Assembly: GCF_014637795.1 (NCBI RefSeq)
Contig: NZ_BMFD01000005.1
Coordinates: 124,001 to 188,000 of the forward strand
Direction: 5' to 3'
Origin: Belliella aquatica
Lineage (GTDB): Bacteria > Bacteroidota > Bacteroidia > Cytophagales > Cyclobacteriaceae
DNA: 64,000 bases
The position numbers and the translations under genes are program-made. The notes under the pieces were generated by a model. The model was not told the origin of the DNA, ran no database searches, and saw only the letters and a program-made list of their open reading frames with translations. The first letter of the stretch is position 1. Every line of letters starts with the position of its first letter. Positions 34,684 to 44,591 of this stretch are shown here, one piece after another.

Positions 34684-35000
34684 GCTAAAGTTTTAAAAAC
34701 AACTTAAAAGAACCTAATTACATCACAAGATACGTTTAATATCAATTAAAAAGCAATTTTTTATATATAAAAAACTATTAAAGGTATATAAATAGTGATA
34801 AATGGTAAAAAAATAGCGATCAAAAGAATTTTACTTTTATATGAATTTTTTGATAAAAATATATTTATTAAATGATTATTTTCAGTGACTCGAGTTAATA
34901 ATTTTATCAAAAAAATCTTGCGCATAATTGTCAAATAGCTAGAGCTATTGATCTATAGCAATCAAATAGGGACTTTCGATTATTTTAAGTAGCTAGTTCT
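34684..35000 (-). other. Long AT-rich upstream region of the curli regulator
   Basis: No gene is visible in these bases. A 13-bp perfect inverted repeat (TTTTTTGATAAAA at 34846-34858, its complement at 34912-34924) is separated by 53 bases, and GCTAT/ATAGC repeats lie further out. No canonical promoter for the regulator could be placed. The length and repeats suggest a complex control region, as expected for a biofilm regulator (inference). Confidence 0.45.
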
Positions 35001-35041
35001 AAAAAAGCCAATAAACATAAATTATGATATGTTTATTGGCT
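35001..35041 (-). terminator. Intrinsic terminator of the FAD/Fe-S oxidoreductase gene
   Basis: A perfect 14-bp stem (35006-35019 with 35028-35041), 8-base loop, T-run on the minus strand. Confidence 0.88.
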
Positions 35042-35080
35042 CTGAAGTTTCAATGATTAATCATAGACAATCTATATGCT

Positions 35081-38026
35081 TTAGACCAAAGCCTCCCAAA
35101 GCACCTCAACAGGATGTTTTGCTTTACTTGATGTGCCATCAGCTATCTGATGTCGGCAGGATGTTCCGGGCGCTACAATTTGTGTTTCTGGGGAAGCCTC
35201 TCTCACAGCTGGAAAGAGCACCATCTCTCCTATCTGCATACTCAAATCATAATGCTCTGCTTCATAGCCAAAGGATCCCGCCATACCACAACATCCTGAA
35301 GGGATTACCTCCACTTGGTAGTTTTCTGGTAAGGATAATAACTTCTGCGTCCATGAAAGGGAAGACAATGCTTTTTGATGACAATGTCCATGAAGTTTGA
35401 TCTTTTTGGCTTCTTTATTAAAAGACGCTGATTTGATATTTCCTGAAGCTATTTCTCTCCCAATAAATTCATCTATCAATAAGGTATGATATTTCAATTT
35501 CTTTGCTCCTTCCACAAATTCCTCGGAAACTAACTTGGGATACTCATCTCGGAAACTCAATATTGCTGAAGGCTCAATTCCAACCAAAAGTGAATTACCA
35601 TCAATAATGTCTTGGAAAACTTGAACATTTCTATCCGCATGTCTCCTGGCTTTCTCCAGGAGGCCTTTTGAAAGTGAAGAACGTCCACTCTCATCGTGAT
35701 CAACCACCTTTACCTCATAGCCTAATTTATTCAAGAGCTTTATTGCTGTAATTCCTATCTGAGTATCATTGTGATTGGTGAATTCATCAATGAATAGATA
35801 GAGTGACTTGATTACTTTTTGTGGCTTTGGTAATCCTGAATAGTTTTTATTATACCAGCTCCTCAAACTTTGCTTTGAAATCGTCGGAAGTTGACGCTTA
35901 GGCGCAACACCCAATATAGACTTCATTAGACCGCTTGTCAGTGAATTAGAAAGACCGAAATTGGCAAGTCCAGAGATTTTCGATCCCAATTCATTGAGTT
36001 CATTGATATGAGCAAATGCCTTTGATCTGAGCGGTACTCCATGTGTTTTATGGTACTGATATTGAAATTCGGCCTTCATAGAGGCCATATCTACATTGGA
36101 AGGACACTCTGCTGTGCAGCCTTTGCATGATAAACATAAATCGAGCGCTTCTTTGATTTCTGGATGATCAAAAGCATTTTCTTTTTTGTCTAAAGTCAAA
36201 AACTCCCGCAAAGTATTTGCTCTACCTCTAGTCGAGTCTTTTTCGTTTCGCGTTGCTTGGAAGCTTGGACACATGGTACCTCCGGACTCTGGAAGCTTGC
36301 GACAATCACCCGAACCATTACATTTTTCAGCCAATCTTAGCATTCCGCCAGAGTGACTAAAATCTAACAATGTTTTCTGTACAGGAGTCTGCATTTCAGC
36401 TTCGTACCTCAAAGAGGTATTCATCGGAGCTGTATCTACAATTTTCCCTGGATTAAAAACATTATCTGGATCCCAAGTGTATTTGATTCTTCTGAAAAGC
36501 TGGTAGTTTTCCTCTCCTACCATCATTGGAATAAAAGGCGCTCTCACTCTTCCATCCCCATGCTCACCACTCAAAGAGCCATTGTACTTTTTTACCAACT
36601 TGGCAACATCGAGTGAGATATTATAGAAATCTTCTTGACCTGATTTTTTCTTCAAATCCAAAATTGGCCTCAAATGAATCTCACCCGCTCCAGCATGGGC
36701 ATAATGAACAGGTTGCTGTCCATAAGCTTCCATCATTTGATCAAATTCATCGATGTAATTTGCTAAATCTTCTATATCTACCGCAGTATCCTCAATACAG
36801 GCAACCGCCTTGGCATCTCCTGGAATATTTGCCAAAAGACCCAAACCTGCACTTCTTAAGGCCCATGCCGACTTTGTCATACTTGGTTCGATCACTGGGT
36901 AAGCATAACCTAAACCTTCTTTCTGAAGATCTAAAATCAGCTTCTCGCCTTTGATCCTAGCTTCGTCCTCAGTCTTTCCGGTAAACTCCACCATCAACAA
37001 AGCCATAGGATCGCCTTCCACAAAGTATCTGTTTTTGCTGTACTCTATACTCTCCTTTGTACAGTCTAATATGATCTTGTCCATCAATTCCACGGCTGTA
37101 GCTGGATGCTTCATTGCTACCTGAGCAGCTTTCATACTTTCATGGATAGAGACGAAATGTGCCGCAACCACCACTTCAACCGGATCAGGAAGTGGATCTA
37201 AAGAAATTTTTATTTCTGTGGTAAAAGCCAGCGTTCCTTCTGAACCTGTGAGTAGTTTACAAAAATTAAATAACTCCCCATTCTCAGTGAATACCTCTGA
37301 GTCTAACAAGTAATCAACTGCATAACCCGTATTCCTTCTATGGATAGATTTTTTAGGAAAATTTTCTGTGATATTTTGTTTTGTTTCTGTTTGTGAAAGT
37401 TCTTCTTTGACTTGCTGATAAATTTTCCCTTCGAGTGAATCGAGTTGACATTTTTGTTCAAATTCAATTTTACTCAATTGCCCAAAAATCACTGGATTTC
37501 CATCACTCAAAATCGTGTTTAATGAAATTACCTTTTCCCTCGTGGTGCCATACACAATGGAAGTAGTGCCAGAAGAATTATTTCCGACCATCCCTCCAAT
37601 CATAGCTCTATTGGCTGTAGAGGTAATTGGGCTAAAAAACAAACCATGTGGCTTAAGAAATCTATTGAGTTCATCTCTCACCACACCGGGCTGAACGCGA
37701 ACCCATTTTTCTTCTTTATTGAATTCAATAATCTTGGTAAAATGCTTGGAAACGTCAACCACTATTCCATTGCCCACGCATTGTCCTGCTAAGGAAGTAC
37801 CAGCTGTGCGAGGAATCAAAGAGGTTTGATAGGCTTTTGCAAATGCAATCAGCTTTTTGATATCAGAATCATTTTTGGGAAACGCGACCGCCAAAGGAAT
37901 CTCTCTGTAGACAGAGGCATCAGTGGCATAAAGCGTCTTCGTAAGTGAATCAAATTTTAACTCTCCTTCCAATTCAGAGGCTAAATTTTTCAAGAATGGC
38001 AATAGGTTAGGTTTGGTAATAGACAT
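35081..38026 (-). CDS. FAD-linked oxidase/4Fe-4S oxidoreductase fusion (YdiJ/D-lactate dehydrogenase type)
   Basis: The 981-residue protein joins an FAD-binding PCMH domain (LIPRTAGTSLAGQCVGNGIVVD, NNSSGTTSIVYG) and FAD-oxidase C-terminal domain (HAHAGAGEIHLRP-like segment, SGEHGDGRVR) to a ferredoxin-type region (CLSCKGCTAECPSNVDM) and a CCG-type cysteine-rich domain (HGHCHQKAL, PSGCCGMAGSFGYE). Such fusions oxidise D-2-hydroxy acids such as D-lactate or D-2-hydroxyglutarate and pass electrons to the membrane chain. The exact substrate is not evident. It stands alone with its own terminator. Confidence 0.92.
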   Translation of the reverse strand: MSITKPNLLPFLKNLASELEGELKFDSLTKTLYATDASVYREIPLAVAFPKNDSDIKKLIAFAKAYQTSLIPRTAGTSLAGQCVGNGIVVDVSKHFTKIIEFNKEEKWVRVQPGVVRDELNRFLKPHGLFFSPITSTANRAMIGGMVGNNSSGTTSIVYGTTREKVISLNTILSDGNPVIFGQLSKIEFEQKCQLDSLEGKIYQQVKEELSQTETKQNITENFPKKSIHRRNTGYAVDYLLDSEVFTENGELFNFCKLLTGSEGTLAFTTEIKISLDPLPDPVEVVVAAHFVSIHESMKAAQVAMKHPATAVELMDKIILDCTKESIEYSKNRYFVEGDPMALLMVEFTGKTEDEARIKGEKLILDLQKEGLGYAYPVIEPSMTKSAWALRSAGLGLLANIPGDAKAVACIEDTAVDIEDLANYIDEFDQMMEAYGQQPVHYAHAGAGEIHLRPILDLKKKSGQEDFYNISLDVAKLVKKYNGSLSGEHGDGRVRAPFIPMMVGEENYQLFRRIKYTWDPDNVFNPGKIVDTAPMNTSLRYEAEMQTPVQKTLLDFSHSGGMLRLAEKCNGSGDCRKLPESGGTMCPSFQATRNEKDSTRGRANTLREFLTLDKKENAFDHPEIKEALDLCLSCKGCTAECPSNVDMASMKAEFQYQYHKTHGVPLRSKAFAHINELNELGSKISGLANFGLSNSLTSGLMKSILGVAPKRQLPTISKQSLRSWYNKNYSGLPKPQKVIKSLYLFIDEFTNHNDTQIGITAIKLLNKLGYEVKVVDHDESGRSSLSKGLLEKARRHADRNVQVFQDIIDGNSLLVGIEPSAILSFRDEYPKLVSEEFVEGAKKLKYHTLLIDEFIGREIASGNIKSASFNKEAKKIKLHGHCHQKALSSLSWTQKLLSLPENYQVEVIPSGCCGMAGSFGYEAEHYDLSMQIGEMVLFPAVREASPETQIVAPGTSCRHQIADGTSSKAKHPVEVLWEALV

Positions 38027-38178
38027 GGGTCAAAAATAAGTAATCGCTTCTTTCTATTCTCTATTTCTTGTCGGGAATATTTCTTGAAATCTACATAAAT
38101 ACAACATTCTATGTTTAAAAGATTTAAAGGCAAAACAAGCATCTGTTTCTTTAACTTCACCATACATAATTTGTTCGA

Positions 38179-38210
38179 TTTGAGAATCCCAATAACATTG
38201 GGTATATTGA
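38179..38210 (+). promoter_or_regulatory. Possible promoter of the small membrane-protein gene
   Basis: TTTG (38179-38182), 20-base spacer, TATATTGA (38203-38210; two mismatches to TAnnTTTG). Spacing is right but the -7 match is partial. Confidence 0.35.
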
Positions 38211-38231
38211 GATTGATAAACCCGAAAAATT

Positions 38232-38489
38232 ATGGCAGGAATGACTGGATTCGATATGATCAATTCCATGAAGAGCAATCGAAATCTTCGAAGTGGAAGA
38301 ACTAAAATGTCTGACAACCCCTATAACAAAGCGAAGGGAGGCGAACTAACCCAGAACCCTGAGAATTACACTGAAATGATTGAAGAAAGATTTGATAGAA
38401 AAGATCAGAGCAATCAATTTTCTGTAATCATCTTTGTCGTGTTAAGCTTTCTAGTGGCAACATTTTTTTATTATTTGATGGTCGCTTAA
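38232..38489 (+). CDS. Small membrane protein of unknown function
   Basis: An 85-residue protein with a polar N-terminal half (GFDMINSMKSNRNLRSGRTK) and one C-terminal membrane segment (FSVIIFVVLSFLVATFFYYLMV). The N-terminal pattern of a short helix followed by N-R-N-L-R-x-G/R is familiar from small Bacteroidota proteins, but I know of no assigned role. It is probably a tail-anchored inner-membrane protein. The YdcF-family gene follows after 66 bases. Confidence 0.65.
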   Translation: MAGMTGFDMINSMKSNRNLRSGRTKMSDNPYNKAKGGELTQNPENYTEMIEERFDRKDQSNQFSVIIFVVLSFLVATFFYYLMVA

Positions 38490-38555
38490 TTTCCTTCCCA
38501 TAAGCTCTTATCTTTTCAAATCCATAGTTATCTTTCCAAAAATTTTGGAATAATT

Positions 38556-39326
38556 ATGTTTTTCTACCTCTCCCAATTCTTAAGTATTCTGTTGATGCCA
38601 TTGAGCATTTGTTTGATTCTGATCATTTATGGTTTTTTTCGAATGAAGAACAAAAAAGGAAATCGCATTTTAATTGCTGGTATCATTCTTTTAGTTTTCT
38701 TCAGTAACAAATTCATCAGCAATGGTGTAATGAACGCTTGGGAGCCTGATTTTAAAGTTATCTCAACCTTGCCTAATTATGAAATCGGAATAGTATTGAC
38801 AGGTGTAACCAATTTGGATAAAAACACCAACGACAGAACATTTTTCAACAAAGGAGCAGACCGAGCGACGCATGCTATGCAGCTTTATAAATTAGGGAAA
38901 ATCAAAAAAATCCTCATTACAGGTGGTCAAGGTCTCAACCCTACCAATCCCAATACTGAAGCAGCGTTATTGAGAGATTTTATGCTAATAGCTGGAGTAG
39001 ATGAAGAAGATATTATTTTGGAAGATCAGGCTAAGAACACCTATCAAAATGCTGTTTTCACCAAAGAAATATTGGATAACTTGGGCTATTCTGAAACTCA
39101 AAAACATCTTTTGATTACCTCCGCATTTCACATGTACCGATCAAAAGGCTGTTTTGACAAAGCCAAATTAAATACTGATACTTTTCCTGTGGATTACTAT
39201 GGATATGAAAGCAAATACGACCTTCCAAGTTTGCTGTATCCAGATCCAAACTCGATTTTCATCTGGCAAAAACTTTTTAAGGAATGGATTGGCATTGTGA
39301 TGTATAAGATGACTGGATACTTGTAG
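38556..39326 (+). CDS. YdcF-family (DUF218) membrane protein
   Basis: The 256-residue protein has two N-terminal membrane helices and a DUF218 domain (IGIVLTGVTNLDKN, RATHAMQLYKLGKIKKILITGGQG, AKNTYQNAVFTKEIL, LLITSAFHMYRSKGCF). This is the ElyC/SanA-like arrangement linked in E. coli to envelope integrity and lipid-carrier use. The glycine-rich nucleotide-like motif and the late S-A-F-H-M segment are conserved. It is convergent with the DUF4221 gene that follows. Confidence 0.9.
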   Translation: MFFYLSQFLSILLMPLSICLILIIYGFFRMKNKKGNRILIAGIILLVFFSNKFISNGVMNAWEPDFKVISTLPNYEIGIVLTGVTNLDKNTNDRTFFNKGADRATHAMQLYKLGKIKKILITGGQGLNPTNPNTEAALLRDFMLIAGVDEEDIILEDQAKNTYQNAVFTKEILDNLGYSETQKHLLITSAFHMYRSKGCFDKAKLNTDTFPVDYYGYESKYDLPSLLYPDPNSIFIWQKLFKEWIGIVMYKMTGYL

Positions 39327-39327
39327 A

Positions 39328-40455
39328 CTATTTGACCTTGAGCAAACGAAATTGAAATTTCTCTTCATCTAAATTCGGATTATCCGGATGATCGGTAGAA
39401 AACCAAACTCCTTCCTTGGTTTCAAAAATGTAATTCCCGTTAGTTTCACTTTCAGGAAGAATGATTTCACCTTCTTTTTCAAATTGATCATTTAAGAAAA
39501 TCAGCGCCCATTTTGAGTGTAAAAAAGTTCTGTCAAAATCCATTCCATCAGCAGGAGACTCTTCAAATTTAGCCAAACGCATATATTTATCATGAATTGG
39601 TAAATAAGCAATCCTTTCGTAAGCATCTGAATAATTCATAATGCGCATGATTTCATTCATATCATCAAACATGTCTGGCATGGATGAAACAGGCGGATCT
39701 GAAGAAAATCCAGAGAAAGAAGCTTCAAAGGAATTTTGTTTGCCATCTTGAATTACAAAAATGTCTTTATAATTATGATTGATAATCACCTCCCCATTTT
39801 TCCCAAGAATCATAGAAGGCATGATCATTTTATTAAGGTTTGTTCCCAAATACCCCTTATCAAAAGTACTAATAACTTCATAGGTATCTTCTTTGAGATC
39901 ATAGGTAATTAAATTTGACAAAGATGCCATTTCATCAATCGTCAAGCTTGTCCATTGAAAAGTCATCGGAATTGTAGGAGCAAAAAGAATATCATCCTTA
40001 ATCTCAAAATAGCCAAATAGAGATATATTCTTTTCAAATATCTCTTCAGTTTTTAGCTCGTATTTTTTGATCACTTCTCCAGTGGAAGACATTTGATAGA
40101 GCTTGTCACCTGGAGTGTAAATCCATATATTCCCATCTTTATCAATTTTCAAATCAGAAATACTCCCTCCCATTCCATTTGGTCCTTCCTTTTCAAAATT
40201 CGTCTCAAAAAGTAATTCCGTAGTTTCTTTCTCGAAGGCTGCAATAGAATTTTTAGAATAACTATAAAAATAAATTTTATCTCAGGCATCTACAAAACTA
40301 TGATTGAAATGCCCCCAGCCCTCTGGCATCTCAAAAGATTTTGTTTCCGAACTGAGCTCAAGGGTAAGTAAATCATTTACCACTTCTTGATTTTTTGGTG
40401 AGGAGCAAGCAAATGCTGCTAAAATAAAAATTCCAGTTAAAATATTTCTGATCAT
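39328..40455 (-). pseudogene. DUF4221-type lipoprotein gene interrupted by an in-frame TGA
   Basis: The intact downstream part (281 codons from an internal ATG at 40173) has no signal peptide. Reading upstream in the same frame gives a full lipoprotein start at the ATG at 40455 (MIRNILTGIFILAAFACSS), broken by one TGA at 40282-40284 (codon 58, context VDA-stop-DKIYFYS). The whole would be about 375 residues, the size of the paralogue at 62649-63809, which shares F-E-x-E-G-P-N-G. A G-to-T change in a glycine codon would explain the stop. A sequencing error cannot be excluded. Confidence 0.75.
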
Positions 40456-40518
40456 AATTTGAGTCTTTAAACTTAATAATAGAGAAATTTACTAAAAAAT
40501 TATTAATCAGAATTAAAT

Positions 40519-41112
40519 TCAGCCAATTTTTATCTCTTTTTTGGATTCTCCACCTTCGATTTCTTCTACTAGTTCAGCATACCAATCCTCTCCAAATTTC
40601 CTAATCAAAGCATCCTTGAGAAACTTGTAAATCGGAACTCCAAGTTTGGACCCCAATACACAAGCAGCGCTACAAATATCCCATCTGTCATAGTTCAAGG
40701 CTTCAAAATCATCATATTTTTTAACTCTGATAGGATAAAGATGACAGGAAATAGGCTTTTTGTAGGAAATTTTACCATCAAGATAAGCTTGCTCAATACC
40801 GCATTTTAAAATTCCTTTTTCATCATAAAGTGCATAGGCACATTCTCTGTTGTCACCAATGGTCGGAGTTCCTTTGTCTCCGTCTTTATCGATGACCCAA
40901 GTCCCTTGCCTTTCTATTGCATCTCTACCTTCTTGGGTGATGTAATCTTTGACTATTGGATAGATCTCTTCTATAATTTGAGTCTCTTCATCTTCCAGTG
41001 GCGCACCAGAATCGCCTTCAACGCAACATGCACCCTTGCATTTATCCAAATCACAAACGAAAAATTGCTCTTTTATATCATCGCTGATTACAGCATTTCC
41101 AACTAATATCAT
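40519..41112 (-). CDS. DUF3109 family protein (Cys-rich, metal-binding)
   Basis: The 197-residue protein matches DUF3109 along its length: an N-terminal [11 protein letters not shown] cluster, then [25 protein letters not shown] and [14 protein letters not shown]. The cysteine spacing is that of the YkgJ-like metal- or Fe-S-binding proteins. No function is established. It lies upstream of the broken DUF4221 gene and appears to stand alone. Confidence 0.88.
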   Translation of the reverse strand: MILVGNAVISDDIKEQFFVCDLDKCKGACCVEGDSGAPLEDEETQIIEEIYPIVKDYITQEGRDAIERQGTWVIDKDGDKGTPTIGDNRECAYALYDEKGILKCGIEQAYLDGKISYKKPISCHLYPIRVKKYDDFEALNYDRWDICSAACVLGSKLGVPIYKFLKDALIRKFGEDWYAELVEEIEGGESKKEIKIG

Positions 41113-41214
41113 GCTTTATAATTTCTTTGATTGCAAAGCTACAAAAAAGCTTCTCTTTACCTCGATAAAAAATTTGGATAATTATAGTTTCACTATTTCA
41201 GAAATTTTGAATAA

Positions 41215-41244
41215 AAAATAAAAAACCAGGCTGTGAGCCCGGTT
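41215..41244 (-). terminator. Intrinsic terminator after the cupredoxin-like gene
   Basis: Ten-base arms around a 5-base loop with one mismatch, ending in a T-run on the minus strand, directly after the cupredoxin stop. Confidence 0.8.
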
Positions 41245-41249
41245 TTGGA

Positions 41250-41714
41250 TTAATTGATTGCGCTAATATTTCCCGTCATCGCTGCATGCCTACCACATTG
41301 GTAGGGTGCTATTTGTGCGGCCATTTCGGCTGTCAAGGTAAATGTAATACCGGTGTCCGTTGATATAAAGTTTACTGCTGAATTGCTTTCGAAAGTTCCG
41401 ACAACATCATTTTGTGCCAAGAGCGTGGTATTTCCTATTCCTTTGATCAAAAATGGATGAGGTAGTCCTGCTAAATTTATAATCTGATAACGAGATCCGA
41501 TTTTGAGTGTTAATGGAGCATTTTCCATATTTAAAGTAGCAGCTGCACCATTGCCATTTACCGCTGTGAAAATATATGCTGACGTTCCAACATTATTTAC
41601 GGTGATGGTAGCAGAAATTGCATTAGGATCAGGCATTTCATCTTCTTTTGAACACCCAAAAGTTGCTGCTATTAGAAGTAATCCTGTGGTAAGTATTCCG
41701 ATTGTCTTTTTCAT
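41250..41714 (-). CDS. Cupredoxin-like (blue copper) lipoprotein
   Basis: I start at the ATG at 41714 (154 residues), where the lipoprotein signal begins (LLLIAATFGC, Cys 21); the longer frame adds 17 unlike residues. Copper ligands of the plastocyanin pattern are visible: H86 in LPHPF and C140, H143, M146 in YQCGRHAAM. The C-x2-H-x2-M loop is short but occurs in cupredoxin-like proteins. The protein should be lipid-anchored outside the cytoplasm, carrying electrons or storing copper. No partner oxidase is adjacent. Confidence 0.78.
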   Translation of the reverse strand: MKKTIGILTTGLLLIAATFGCSKEDEMPDPNAISATITVNNVGTSAYIFTAVNGNGAAATLNMENAPLTLKIGSRYQIINLAGLPHPFLIKGIGNTTLLAQNDVVGTFESNSAVNFISTDTGITFTLTAEMAAQIAPYQCGRHAAMTGNISAIN

Positions 41715-41762
41715 ATAATTTGATTTATGAAGACACATACGAGCAAAATGTAGCAATTGGAT

Positions 41763-41798
41763 CAAAAAAAGAACCGTCCCGATTTCTCGGAACGGCTC
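41763..41798 (-). terminator. Intrinsic terminator of the TonB-dependent receptor gene
   Basis: On the minus strand a 12-bp stem with two wobble pairs and a GAAA loop is followed by seven T. Confidence 0.85.
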
Positions 41799-41900
41799 AA
41801 CCCAGCACTATGAAGAAAAGCTATTTAAAGCCTTACTGACAATGAAACATGGTTGTGATAAGAATGTTTTAAACTCTTGAAAAATATTTAACTTTTTTTC

Positions 41901-44330
41901 TTAAAATTTAAACTCGTAGCCCGCAGTGATAAATCTAGGAATACCTACTCTTATGCCTTGAGGTCTTCGTGTAGCGATATAACGTTCATCTGATAGGTTT
42001 TTAATACTTAAATTAAATCTTGAATTCCATTTTTTTACATCATAACTCAAGGTTGCATCAAATACTGTATAAGCATCAAGTCTACCAATTCTACCATCTG
42101 CAGAAGGTGTGACGGTATTTAATTCATCTCCAAATTGATCACTCACATAATTCATGGACACTCGAGCACCAAAACCTGATTCAGTTTCCAAAGTTAAAGC
42201 AGAGTTCACAAACCAGTTAGGTGCATAAGGAGTTCTATTTCCATTAATATTGATATCATCAACAAATCTATCCGCAGCATAAGTGGACAATGCATATGTT
42301 GCATTGATGTCATAAGTCAACCTGGTTTTAGAAAATCCAAAAAGATTACTTAAATCAAAAACTACAGCTGACTCTACCCCTCGGTGTCTTGTCGCACCAG
42401 CGTTGACTACTCCAAAACCTAGTCCACCAGCTGATTCAGCTACTGGAATAATTTGATTACTGAAATCCATAAAGAAACCAGTCATTTCCATAAATGCCCA
42501 ACTAGACAATTCTGATCTAAATCCTAATTCATAGTTCCAGCTTTCTTCTGCATCTAGTTCAAGTACATCTCCCACAGCAGTGATGGCATCTTTTGTTCTT
42601 GGAGGAGCATATCCCTTATGAACACCACCAAAGAAATTGAGCTTTTGAATTGGTCTGTAATTGAACCCCATGCCTGGAATAATTTCATGTATCGTATTGC
42701 CAGCAACCAAAGCAGTGTCTCTTACGCCAATTCCTGCAAAGCTTCTTCTTCTAATGTCTCTTTCATAATTGAAATTTTCATATCGCACACCTACATTAAA
42801 ATCAACTTTTTCAGACAAGGCAAATTTATTCTGAGCATAAGCTGAAAAAGCATTTCCATTTCTAACTTCGTCCTCTACAAGATTTCCACTTTTTACTCCT
42901 GCTTTTGTGCCATTTACTCTTTGTTCATTGGCTTGTTCCCATAGCAATCGAGTTCCCACAATCAATTCATTTTTTAGATTGAATAAGTTATGATCAACTT
43001 CCAATCTTGGCTCAATACCCCCTACGGCAAATTGTCTATTTCTATTACCAGTTCCATTTCTCATGAAAATCGCACCCCTAGGAATGTCAGTATCTCCCCA
43101 AACCACCCCAGTCCAATTTGTAGGAGGCGTATTGGTACTGTTGATTGTGAAATCTTGTCTATTCCAATTTCTTGTTGTTGTGTAAGCATAAGCAATGGTA
43201 TTCAATCTCACTCTTTCACTGAATCTATACTTATGGCTAAAGCTGATAGAATATCTTGATACATCAAGCTGATCATCTGGAGCAAGTCTTGTAAAATCTT
43301 GCCCTCCTTGATCATACATCACTTGATTCAAACCAATGTAAGTTGAATTTGAAACTTCATTGTACAATCCTAATTTTAATCCAAGCTCTGATTTATCATT
43401 GATATTGAATAAGAATTTGGTATTGAAATCTGTGATGTCAAAACTTGTAGGCCCAACATTGTCAGCTCTCTTTTTCAAAAGATTAACTTGCATTCCTGTA
43501 TTTCCGAAAGTATTGCCATAGTTTACTAAACCAGAAAAATATCCGCCCTGACCACCTTGGATTCTTACAGAACCTTCTTGTTCTTGTGGAGGATTTGGTG
43601 AAATATAGTTTACTACACCACCAATAGTCTGTGGTCCATATAGTATCTGACCAGAACCTTTTAAAATCTCTACTCCTGCCATTCTATCGATAGCTGGTGT
43701 GTAGTACATTTCAGGCTCTCCATAAGGTGCAAGTGCTACTGGTACACCATCTTCTAGTACCAATACAGATCTACTTCTATCAGGATCTAAACCTCTGATT
43801 CCGATATTAACACGCATCCCAATTCCTTCTTCATCTACCACATGCACACCAGGAGATCTTCTCAACACTTCATTTCCGCTTATTGGAGATATTGTATTCA
43901 ACTCTCTCTGGTCTATATAAGTCACAGAACCTGGAACTTTACTAAATACTCTGTCTTTGTCAGCTATAATTGTAATCTGAGGCATTTCAACTCCAGTTTC
44001 CATAAAAACTAGATCCAATTGATTAATTTGCCCCCCTCTTACAGTCACATCTTTAGTGAAAGTTTTATATCCAACTGCTGATATTTTAATTGTATAGTCA
44101 CCATCCTCCAAATCGAAAATTTGAAACGTCCCATCTAGGTTTGTATAAGTACCTTTTACAGTTCCCAATACCAAAATATTTGCAAATGGAACCACTTCTC
44201 CATCTGTAGATTTAATTTTTCCTGAAATCACCAATGACTTTTCATCACCGTCTTTATTTGCAGCTTCTAAACTTGATGCTCCCAAAAACACCATTACTAA
44301 GCATATCAAAGCAATTAATTTTAGTTTCAT
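41901..44330 (-). CDS. TonB-dependent outer-membrane receptor, FecA-like
   Basis: The 809-residue protein has a signal peptide (to about 23), a carboxypeptidase-regulatory-like N-terminal domain (about 33-110), a plug with [20 protein letters not shown] and [20 protein letters not shown], and a long beta-barrel ending in aromatic-rich GYEFKF. The plug segment closely follows the FecA pattern, so ferric citrate or another ferric siderophore is the probable cargo. The promoter carries a motif shared with the suf operon, which supports iron control. No sigma/anti-sigma pair lies beside it. Confidence 0.92.
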   Translation of the reverse strand: MKLKLIALICLVMVFLGASSLEAANKDGDEKSLVISGKIKSTDGEVVPFANILVLGTVKGTYTNLDGTFQIFDLEDGDYTIKISAVGYKTFTKDVTVRGGQINQLDLVFMETGVEMPQITIIADKDRVFSKVPGSVTYIDQRELNTISPISGNEVLRRSPGVHVVDEEGIGMRVNIGIRGLDPDRSRSVLVLEDGVPVALAPYGEPEMYYTPAIDRMAGVEILKGSGQILYGPQTIGGVVNYISPNPPQEQEGSVRIQGGQGGYFSGLVNYGNTFGNTGMQVNLLKKRADNVGPTSFDITDFNTKFLFNINDKSELGLKLGLYNEVSNSTYIGLNQVMYDQGGQDFTRLAPDDQLDVSRYSISFSHKYRFSERVRLNTIAYAYTTTRNWNRQDFTINSTNTPPTNWTGVVWGDTDIPRGAIFMRNGTGNRNRQFAVGGIEPRLEVDHNLFNLKNELIVGTRLLWEQANEQRVNGTKAGVKSGNLVEDEVRNGNAFSAYAQNKFALSEKVDFNVGVRYENFNYERDIRRRSFAGIGVRDTALVAGNTIHEIIPGMGFNYRPIQKLNFFGGVHKGYAPPRTKDAITAVGDVLELDAEESWNYELGFRSELSSWAFMEMTGFFMDFSNQIIPVAESAGGLGFGVVNAGATRHRGVESAVVFDLSNLFGFSKTRLTYDINATYALSTYAADRFVDDININGNRTPYAPNWFVNSALTLETESGFGARVSMNYVSDQFGDELNTVTPSADGRIGRLDAYTVFDATLSYDVKKWNSRFNLSIKNLSDERYIATRRPQGIRVGIPRFITAGYEFKF

Positions 44331-44349
44331 ATTGAATCTGTGACTATTC

Positions 44350-44370
44350 TTATTTAGATTTAGTATAATT
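44350..44370 (-). promoter_or_regulatory. Candidate iron-responsive operator, TonB receptor leader
   Basis: The minus-strand motif matches the suf leader motif (572-592) at 17 of 21 positions and the copy at 361-381 at 17 of 21. It begins six bases after the -7 element and covers the predicted transcription start, the same place as in the suf leader. Confidence 0.5.
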
Positions 44371-44376
44371 AATGCG

Positions 44377-44408
44377 CAAAAGTATTCTCTATTTAAACTT
44401 AATCCAAA
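44377..44408 (-). promoter_or_regulatory. Promoter of the TonB-dependent receptor gene
   Basis: On the minus strand TTTG (44405-44408), 20-base spacer, TACTTTTG (44377-44384): an exact match to the Bacteroidota consensus. Confidence 0.75.
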
Positions 44409-44591
44409 TAAGCTTTAAGAATTTTTAATACTTTTTACCTATCTGTATTTTTAAGAAATAGAAAAAATCAATCACATCAACAGCATGTATTTACGCTTCA
44501 AAAAGAAAATTAGATCATAACCATAATTCAAAAAAGTGCCACACATCATACACATAGACGAAGAGTGAAATAAAATTCTTTTCTTTGCGAT

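Noticed and set aside
35029-35400. A plus-strand frame of 123 codons at the end of the FAD/Fe-S oxidoreductase gene
   Set aside because: It begins inside the terminator hairpin and runs antisense to a conserved C-terminal domain.
38111-38305. A 64-codon plus-strand frame before and across the small membrane-protein gene
   Set aside because: It overlaps the better-supported gene at 38232 in another frame and has no domain, signal or conserved pattern.
40282-40284. TGA in the DUF4221 gene as a selenocysteine codon
   Set aside because: The protein is not a redox enzyme family, the paralogue has no cysteine at an equivalent active site, and no selenocysteine insertion element is apparent.
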